Source: Collinsella aerofaciens (lineage in GTDB: Bacteria > Actinomycetota > Coriobacteriia > Coriobacteriales > Coriobacteriaceae). From it: a DNA stretch of 64,000 nt. Positions 58,836-64,000 of this stretch are shown here, in pieces (the first letter of the stretch is position 1; each line of letters begins with the position of its first letter). The stretch is taken from positions 1 through 64,000 of the forward strand of contig NZ_CABJDK010000007.1 of assembly GCF_902364355.1 (NCBI RefSeq), written 5' to 3'. Below the pieces are notes generated by a model. That model worked only from the letters and a program-made list of their open reading frames with translations, made no database searches and was not told the origin of the DNA. The position numbers were made by a program, and so were the translations under genes.

Positions 58836-59557
58836 CGGTTTATGTGACGGGCGATGTCCACGGTGGCATCGACATGCAAAAGCTGCGCGATTGGGAACGC
58901 GGCGACTCGCTCTCGAGCGACGACTATCTCATCATCGCGGGCGACTTTGGCTTTCCGTGGGATTTCTCTGCCGAGGAATGCGCCGATATCGCGTGGCTCG
59001 AGTCGCGTCCCTATACCGTGCTGTTCGTCGACGGCAACCACGAGCGCTTCGATCACTGGGCGGAGCGTCCCATGGAGTTGTGGCACGGTGGGCTGACACA
59101 GCGCCTATCGGACACCTCGCCCATACGGCGCCTGACGCGCGGCGAGGTCTTTGAGCTCGACGGCTCAACGATCTTTACCATGGGCGGCGCCACGAGCGTG
59201 GACAAGGAATACCGCGTGCCGTATTCCAGCTGGTGGCCGCAGGAGCTGCCGGGTGAGCGCAACTTTGAGAAAGCGCGGACAAAGCTCGATAGCGTGGGCT
59301 GGAAGGTCGACTACGTAATCACCCACACCTGTTCCACGCGCATGCTCTCGCCCACGCTCTATCCGGCACCTGGCTGGAATTACCCCGATGTCGATCGGCT
59401 TACGGCATTTTTCGACGAGCTAGAAGGCCGCCTGGATTACAAGCGCTGGTACTACGGGCATTTTCATCGGGATGCCAACCCGGCCGAGCGCCACACCGTG
59501 CTCTACGACTGCATCGTTCGCCTGGGCGATGAACTCCAGCCCTGGGACGTTGCGTAG
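58832..59557 (+). CDS. Calcineurin-like metallophosphoesterase 3
   Basis: The 241-residue product is a paralogue of phosphoesterase 1. Metal motifs are VYVTGDVHGGIDM, IIAGDFGFPW, FVDGNHERFDHW, VITHTCSTRML and WYYGHFHRDA. It shares with its relative LTRGEVFELDGSTIFTMGGA. It starts inside the stop of phosphoesterase 2, so its translation depends on that gene. The two related copies on either side of a different one suggest duplication followed by insertion, or assembly of a complex. The gene converges with gluQ, whose end is 15 bases away. Confidence 0.88.
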   Translation: MTVYVTGDVHGGIDMQKLRDWERGDSLSSDDYLIIAGDFGFPWDFSAEECADIAWLESRPYTVLFVDGNHERFDHWAERPMELWHGGLTQRLSDTSPIRRLTRGEVFELDGSTIFTMGGATSVDKEYRVPYSSWWPQELPGERNFEKARTKLDSVGWKVDYVITHTCSTRMLSPTLYPAPGWNYPDVDRLTAFFDELEGRLDYKRWYYGHFHRDANPAERHTVLYDCIVRLGDELQPWDVA

Positions 59558-59572
59558 GGGCGGGGCGTTTGG

Positions 59573-60577
59573 TTACTCGGCCATGATGGTGATGTTCTCG
59601 CGGTGTGCGCGAATGACGTTCCAGCTAAAGTGTTCGACCAGCTGCTCGGCGGAGCACGGCGTGGTGTCTGGCGCGATGCCCGTTTGCCCGGCGAGCCAGC
59701 CCAGCAGTGCTTCGGGCGTGGCAAAGCGGGTGCGCAACTCGCCCAGGTCCAGATCGCGGTCGCGCTTGGAAAGGCGGCGGCCGTCCGCCGACATGAGCAG
59801 CGGAATGTGCGCGTAGTGCGGCGTGGCAAGTCCCAGCAGATGCTGCAGGTAGATCTGGCGGGGCGTGGAGCCCAGCAGGTCGCATCCGCGCACGACCTCG
59901 GTGACGCCCATGGCGGCGTCGTCGACCACTACGGCCAGCTGATAGGCAAATACGCCGTCGCTGCGGCGCACCAAAAAGTCGCCGCACTCGGTGGCGAGCG
60001 CCTCGCATTGGGCGCCGTACGTGCGGTCTACGAACTCGACCACATCGTCGGCGAGGTCATCGACCGTGGGTACGCGCAGGCGCGTGGCCGGGGCGCGCAG
60101 GGTGCTGCGGCGGGCAACCTCTTCGGCCGAAAGAGCACGGCAGGCGCCGCGATAGATGGGCGTGCCGTCGCTGGCGTGCGGTGCGCTCGCGGTGTGGAGC
60201 TCGGCGCGCGTGCAAAAGCAAGGGTAGGTGAGGCCGGCGTCTTGCAATTGGCGCAAGGCGGCTTCGTACAGATCCAGGCGATCGTGCTGGTAGTAGGGGC
60301 CTTCGTCCCACTCGAGACCCAGCCAGGCCAGGTCGTCGATCAGCTGGGCCGCAAGTTCGGGACGCTTGCAGCGATCGTCCAGGTCCTCGATGCGCAACAC
60401 GATACTGCCGCCCTGGCTGCGGGCCGAAAGCCACGCGCACAGGCAGCTGAACACGTTGCCCAGGTGCATGCGGCCCGAGGGCGATGGGGCAAAGCGGCCC
60501 ACGACGGGGGTGGGAGAGGGAGTCGCCGTCGACGTGGCCACGGCGGGCGTTGCTATGTTGCGTGCTTTGATATCCAT
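59573..60577 (-). CDS. gluQ: Glutamyl-queuosine tRNA(Asp) synthetase
   Basis: GluQ is a truncated glutamyl-tRNA-synthetase-like enzyme that attaches glutamate to queuosine at position 34 of tRNA-Asp. The 334-residue product has the HIGH-type motif in RFAPSPSGRMHLGN, the zinc-site/insert region YPCFCTRAEL, EVVRGCDLLGSTPRQIYLQHLLG and the KMSKS-like ADGRRLSKRDRDLDL. It lacks the anticodon-binding domain, which sets it apart from GltX. A Thr/Pro-rich start of about 25 residues precedes the fold. The upstream spacer is long and holds a perfect hairpin at 60714-60749. Confidence 0.92.
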   Translation of the reverse strand: MDIKARNIATPAVATSTATPSPTPVVGRFAPSPSGRMHLGNVFSCLCAWLSARSQGGSIVLRIEDLDDRCKRPELAAQLIDDLAWLGLEWDEGPYYQHDRLDLYEAALRQLQDAGLTYPCFCTRAELHTASAPHASDGTPIYRGACRALSAEEVARRSTLRAPATRLRVPTVDDLADDVVEFVDRTYGAQCEALATECGDFLVRRSDGVFAYQLAVVVDDAAMGVTEVVRGCDLLGSTPRQIYLQHLLGLATPHYAHIPLLMSADGRRLSKRDRDLDLGELRTRFATPEALLGWLAGQTGIAPDTTPCSAEQLVEHFSWNVIRAHRENITIMAE

Positions 60578-60713
60578 GCGGACGAGTATAGCGCGGGGCG
60601 CGATGGGGAGGCGTCACTGTGGTCCGCAAGTTGTCGAGGCCCCTCATTGCGTATGGCGGGTCGCAGACTCGGTGCTTTGATACCTGTCCATCAACTCGGC
60701 ACCTAAGACGACA

Positions 60714-60749
60714 GAAACCCCGGCAGCTCTTCGCAACTGCCGGGGTTTC
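60714..60749. terminator. Orphan perfect hairpin
   Basis: GAAACCCCGGCAG (60714-60726) and CTGCCGGGGTTTC (60737-60749) pair over 13 bases around CTCTTCGCAA. It looks like a terminator stem with a short T run on plus (TTTCC), but no gene lies just ahead on either strand. It could end a small RNA or act in the gluQ leader. Confidence 0.5.
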
Positions 60750-60927
60750 CGCGGAAAAGGGGGACATGATCCTCGAGCGAACGGGAAAGGGGCAAACCGT
60801 TTTCGCTCAACTGCTTTATGCCCTTCGCCCGCAGGCTCAATCAGCGTTTTAGCGGCAACACAAAGCCGCTACACCTGTGACGGAGCTGTGAAGTGGTGTC
60901 TGCTGCTGGCGCGGGCCATGGCAAGGA

Positions 60928-60971
60928 GTGTCCCAGACTGCCGGCAGATAAGGAACGTCCCCAAGTGCCGG
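60928..60971 (-). repeat. Dispersed palindrome, family B (copy 2)
   Basis: In reverse complement this reads GCCGGCAC, TTGGGGACGTTCCTTATCT, GCCGGCAG, then a GGGACAC tail. It matches 23470-23504 with a few changes. Confidence 0.85.
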
Positions 60972-61084
60972 CCGTGGACGTGACTTTCGTCCCGTTTGAT
61001 ACTCCGCTGGCCTAGATGTTCGTCACATGAGCCCGCAAACGTGGGACAATGACGCTACTGGTACCACAGACAAAGGATGTGCCT

Positions 61085-63031
61085 ATGAACGCCCCCGTTG
61101 CCCAGCCCTGTCGGCAGCGCCGCCTGTTTGCGCGATTCGCTTCCGTCTGCGCACTCGTCGCGCTTGCGTTGTTGCTGCTGCCTGCCGCCGCGCACGCCGA
61201 CGGCTACTCCATGAGCCAAACCTACATCGGCGCCACGGTTGAGGCCGATGGCTCGCTGACCGTTGTCGAGGGACGCCAGTTCGATTTCGACGACGACATC
61301 AACGGCGTGTATTGGGATATCAATACAGGCTCTAACCAGCAAGGCGGCTCGGTGGTCGTCAATGTGCTAAGCGTCGAGGAAGACGACACTGCGTTTAACA
61401 AGGTCGACAGCGCAAACAAAGGCGACGACGGCGTTTACACGGTGGAACAGTCCGACGACGGCGTAAAGATTAAGGTGTTCAGCCCCCACGAGAGCGGCGA
61501 CAGCGCAATCTACTACGTGAGCTATTCCATGACCGGTGCGGTTATGAACTGGGCCGATACCGCCGAGCTTTACTGGAAATTTGTGGGTGACGGCTGGTCG
61601 GCGGATTCCGATGACGTCGAGATGGAAGTGTATTTCGCAAATGCCGCTGCCGGGACGGCTGCCGTCAAGGGCGATAACTTCCGCGCATGGGGCCACGGTC
61701 CGCTGACGGGCGACGTGTCGCTCGATGAGGACGAGCCCATGGTCACCTATACCATTCCCTGCGTGCATCAGGGCGAATTCGCCGAGGCACGCATCGCCTT
61801 CCCCAGCGACTGGGTGCCGCAGCTTGCCGCCTCGGGCGAAGAGCGCATGTCAACGATCCTGAGCGAAGAGAAGGAATGGGCCGACGAAGCTAACGCCCGC
61901 CGTGAGCACGCGCGTGCGGTTGCCAGCGCGATTGCCGTGGTGTGTGTTGTCGTGGCGGTTGCCTATACCGGTGTGATCGTGATGCTTAAGCTGCGCAGGC
62001 CCAAGCCCAAGCCGCTCTTCCAGGACGAGTACTTCCGCGATGTGCCCTCGGCCGACCATCCCGCGGTGCTTGCAGCTCTCATGAGCTGGAACGACGTGCC
62101 CGATCAGGCATATATCGCCACGCTTATGAAGCTCACCGACGACCGCGTGATCAAGCTGGAAGAAGCGACCGAGACCAAGAAGAAGGGTCTGCTCCGTCGC
62201 GAAAAAGAGAAGCAGACGTATCGCATCACAGTGACCGACGAGGCCTGGAAGGCTGCCAAGAAGGACGGCATCGATCGCGATGTGCTCAAGGTCTTCTTCG
62301 CCGGCGTTAAGCCCGATAAAGACGGCGTCCGTTCACGCACGTTTAGCGAGCTGGAGGAGTATGCCAGCGAGCGCACCACATCTGTTGGCGACAAGCTCGA
62401 GGACTATCAGAGCACGGTTAAGGGCAAGCTGGAGACGCGCGAGTTTATCGCCTCGGACGGCACCATCGCCCTGGTTGCCGGCTTGGTTCTCGGCATCATC
62501 ATTGTCTTTGGCATTCTGGGCTCTCTGATCTATACCGACTTTGCGGACGCCAACGTCGGCGCCGCTATGATCTCGATTCCCGTCACGATCGTGGGCTTTG
62601 TCCTGAGCTGCACCTTCCGCCGTTACACGCCGGAGGGCGCCGAGGTGGCGGCTCGCTGCAAGGCGCTCAAGCATTGGCTCGAGGACTTTACGCGCCTGAA
62701 GGAGGCTATCCCCAGCGACCTGATCTTGTGGAACAAACTGCTGGTGATGGGCGTTGCCCTGGGCGTTTCGAAAGAAGTGCTGCGACAGCTGGCCGAGGCC
62801 GTGCCTGCGGATCTGCGCAACAGCGACGATTTCTACGACAACTACCCCTGCTACTGGTGGTATTACCATCACTACGGCAACGAGTCCCCGCTCGATTCGT
62901 TCAACGATGTGTACCACGAGACCATCCGCGAGCTGGCTTCGAGTTCCGATAGCTCGAGCGGCGGCAGCGGCGGCGGCTTTTCCGGTGGCGGCGGTGGCGG
63001 CGTCGGCGGAGGCGGCGGCGGAACGTTCTAA
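61085..63031 (+). CDS. DUF2207 membrane protein
   Basis: The 648-residue product has a signal peptide (about 1-38, ending LLLLPAAAHA). An outer DUF2207 domain of about 230 residues follows: VEADGSLTVVEGRQFDFDDDINGVYWDI, then YYVSYSMTGAVMNWADTAELYWKFVGDGW. Next is a membrane segment AVASAIAVVCVVVAVAYTGVIVML, a cytosolic part with a winged-helix-like region (DQAYIATLMKLTDDRVIKLEE), and two further membrane segments (TIALVAGLVLGIIIVFGILGSLIY and AMISIPVTIVGFVLS). A cytosolic domain and a Gly/Ser tail ending GGGGGGTF complete it. This is the standard DUF2207 plan; the role is unknown. AAAGGATG precedes ATG 61085. A strong terminator follows. Confidence 0.92.
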   Translation: MNAPVAQPCRQRRLFARFASVCALVALALLLLPAAAHADGYSMSQTYIGATVEADGSLTVVEGRQFDFDDDINGVYWDINTGSNQQGGSVVVNVLSVEEDDTAFNKVDSANKGDDGVYTVEQSDDGVKIKVFSPHESGDSAIYYVSYSMTGAVMNWADTAELYWKFVGDGWSADSDDVEMEVYFANAAAGTAAVKGDNFRAWGHGPLTGDVSLDEDEPMVTYTIPCVHQGEFAEARIAFPSDWVPQLAASGEERMSTILSEEKEWADEANARREHARAVASAIAVVCVVVAVAYTGVIVMLKLRRPKPKPLFQDEYFRDVPSADHPAVLAALMSWNDVPDQAYIATLMKLTDDRVIKLEEATETKKKGLLRREKEKQTYRITVTDEAWKAAKKDGIDRDVLKVFFAGVKPDKDGVRSRTFSELEEYASERTTSVGDKLEDYQSTVKGKLETREFIASDGTIALVAGLVLGIIIVFGILGSLIYTDFADANVGAAMISIPVTIVGFVLSCTFRRYTPEGAEVAARCKALKHWLEDFTRLKEAIPSDLILWNKLLVMGVALGVSKEVLRQLAEAVPADLRNSDDFYDNYPCYWWYYHHYGNESPLDSFNDVYHETIRELASSSDSSSGGSGGGFSGGGGGGVGGGGGGTF

Positions 63032-63045
63032 CGGTCGTAAATTAT

Positions 63046-63093
63046 GGGATGGGCTTTTCTCGACAGCCGTCGGGGAAAGCCCATCCCCTTTTT
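63046..63093 (+). terminator. Terminator after the DUF2207 gene
   Basis: GGGATGGGCTTT (63046-63057) pairs with AAAGCCCATCCC (63076-63087), followed by CTTTTTA. Confidence 0.9.
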
Positions 63094-63124
63094 ACGCGCT
63101 ACCTACGAAGACTGTCCCCAGCAA

Positions 63125-63155
63125 CTAGTCATTTAAGAACGTTCCCAACGACTAG
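63125..63155 (-). repeat. Dispersed 31-bp palindrome, family A (copy 2)
   Basis: It begins CTAGTCATTTAAGAACGTTC and ends GACTAG, the reverse complement of 12555-12585 with three changes. It stands nine bases upstream of a family B copy. Confidence 0.9.
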
Positions 63156-63163
63156 GTGCGGTT

Positions 63164-63219
63164 GCTGCCAAGGAGTGTCCCGGGGTGCCGGCACAAAAGG
63201 AACGTCCCTAGCTGCCAGG
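63164..63219 (-). repeat. Dispersed palindrome, family B (copy 3)
   Basis: Reverse complement: CCTGGCAGC, TAGGGACGTTCCTTTTGT, GCCGGCAC, CCCGGGACAC, TCCTTGGCAGC. It combines the core of family B with GGCAG ends like those of the hisB-hisH repeat. It ends two bases before the stop codon of the acetyltransferase gene. Confidence 0.85.
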
Positions 63220-63220
63220 T

Positions 63221-63862
63221 TTAGGCTGTTAGATCGAGTTCGTAGAGGAAGCTTTCGCGCGGCATGTCGTGACGGCGCTCTTCGCGGTTGGCGCGGTGCG
63301 TGGCCGTGCGCTTAAAGCCGTGCAACTCGTAGAACTTCCACGAGCAGTTGGAGTCGGTGTACAGGTGCGCCCTTGTCGCCCCGCGCGAGGACAGGTACGA
63401 GACCGCGGCATCGAGCAAAACCGAGCCAACGCCCAGGCCGTGGACATCGGGATCGACGGCGAGCAGCGTGACTTCGTTGTCGTGCGGCAACGGGCTGCTC
63501 TCGAGCAGGCGGTTGTTGGTTCGGATGGTTGCACGCACAAACGAGAGATACTCGGCGCAGGCATCAGGCTCCAGTTCACGCATCTGCGATAGCAGCGCGC
63601 GTTCGGTATCCATCCAATGTTCCTTAACGGTGGCGCCGGAGCTCTGTCCCGCACGCGCGAGCGAAATGCCACGCGCCTGACCGTCGATTACGGCAACCTG
63701 CGAAAACGTCGATGACGAAAGGCAATAGGCGAGGTCGCACGCGGCCTCGAGGCGGTTGTACTCATCGTTATCCGAATTGTTATGCCAAAGCTGCTGCAGA
63801 ATCAGCGCGATGGCGTCGAAGTCTTCGGTATCAAACGGTCGGTAGAGAACCCGCGAGACCAT
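63221..63862 (-). CDS. GNAT-family N-acetyltransferase
   Basis: The 213-residue product is a GNAT acetyltransferase that would transfer acetyl from acetyl-CoA to an amine. The acetyl-CoA site is clear in EVTLLAVDPDVHGLGVGSVLLDAAVSYLSSRGA (V-x-P-x5-GxG). LYTDSNCSWKFYELHGFKRT is the usual end (Asn...FYxxxGF). The N-terminal part (YRPFDTEDFDAIALILQQLW) begins the fold. GAAAGAGGCACC lies before the ATG on the minus strand. Its substrate cannot be deduced, and the gene stands alone. Confidence 0.9.
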   Translation of the reverse strand: MVSRVLYRPFDTEDFDAIALILQQLWHNNSDNDEYNRLEAACDLAYCLSSSTFSQVAVIDGQARGISLARAGQSSGATVKEHWMDTERALLSQMRELEPDACAEYLSFVRATIRTNNRLLESSPLPHDNEVTLLAVDPDVHGLGVGSVLLDAAVSYLSSRGATRAHLYTDSNCSWKFYELHGFKRTATHRANREERRHDMPRESFLYELDLTA

Positions 63863-64000
63863 GGTGCCTCTTTCTTTTGCGGATGCATATCGAGCACAGT
63901 TCTACCACGCTATTGGCATCTAATTATGGTGCCCCTGTGTTCCATGAACTCACCGTGCCCGATGCCGTGTCCATCCCCTCCGCTCGCAAACTTTTTCTGC

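Larger units (their letters stand above)
60578..61084. other. 507-base gap upstream of gluQ and the DUF2207 gene
   Basis: No gene is supported. It holds the hairpin at 60714-60749, the family B repeat at 60928-60971 and divergent promoter regions that I cannot define. No tRNA or riboswitch pattern was seen. Confidence 0.5.

Overview
The window looks like a chromosomal piece of a Collinsella-type gut actinobacterium (class Coriobacteriia). The evidence is high GC, the actinobacterial gene order mazG-eno-ftsB/divIC-ppx (as around eno in Mycobacterium), a sortase-type surface protein, PTS-based sugar uptake, and many short palindromic repeats between genes. The genus is an inference from gene content; no 16S gene is present.

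Bases 1-4015 hold a mannose-family PTS operon (EIIA, EIIB, EIIC, EIID) between the end of a FrlB/GfrE-type SIS deglycase and a FrlC-like epimerase. Together they look like a route for taking up and splitting Amadori products such as fructoselysine. Bases 4185-12558 are a complete histidine operon: a fused hisZ-hisG, then hisD, hisC, hisB, hisH, hisA, hisF, hisI, a 75-residue protein of unknown role, and hisE. A PHP-type histidinol phosphatase on the opposite strand supplies the last missing activity. Bases 13618-26892 are mostly housekeeping: a single-chain CydDC-like ABC exporter, an orphan LarC C-terminal domain, YfcE, MazG, enolase, a FtsB/DivIC-like protein, Ppx/GppA, an AAA+/DUF4143 ATPase bracketed by repeats, tRNA-Leu(UAA) with a partial duplicate, and a lone galactitol-type EIIB followed by a VOC protein. 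Bases 26968-29593 carry a sensor kinase/OmpR-type regulator pair and a UBA-like membrane protein.

From about 29.8 to 53 kb the DNA is accessory, with lower GC in several genes. It starts with a MITE-like 180 bp element and an AbiE toxin-antitoxin pair. There follow two degenerate HsdM-HsdS-like proteins (31.7-33.2 and 48.2-49.8 kb), a cytosolic TraG/VirD4-like ATPase, an intact ClpP paralogue, and a LlaJI-type restriction-modification operon (C5 methylase, McrB-like motor, LlaJI nuclease). A zinc-finger protein, several proteins of unknown family and a ClpX paralogue that keeps a V-G-F loop complete the region. The orphan TraG-like/ClpP-like/ClpX-like set, without relaxase, integrase or other T4SS genes, is the best candidate for an undescribed system.

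The last 11 kb encode a 1114-residue cell-wall protein with a CAP domain set between two alanine-rich coiled coils, a small zinc-site membrane protein, three overlapping or abutting metallophosphoesterases, GluQ, a DUF2207 membrane protein and a GNAT acetyltransferase. At least six families of short intergenic palindromes recur through the window. Several sit exactly between stop codons of convergent genes or overlap a stop codon.
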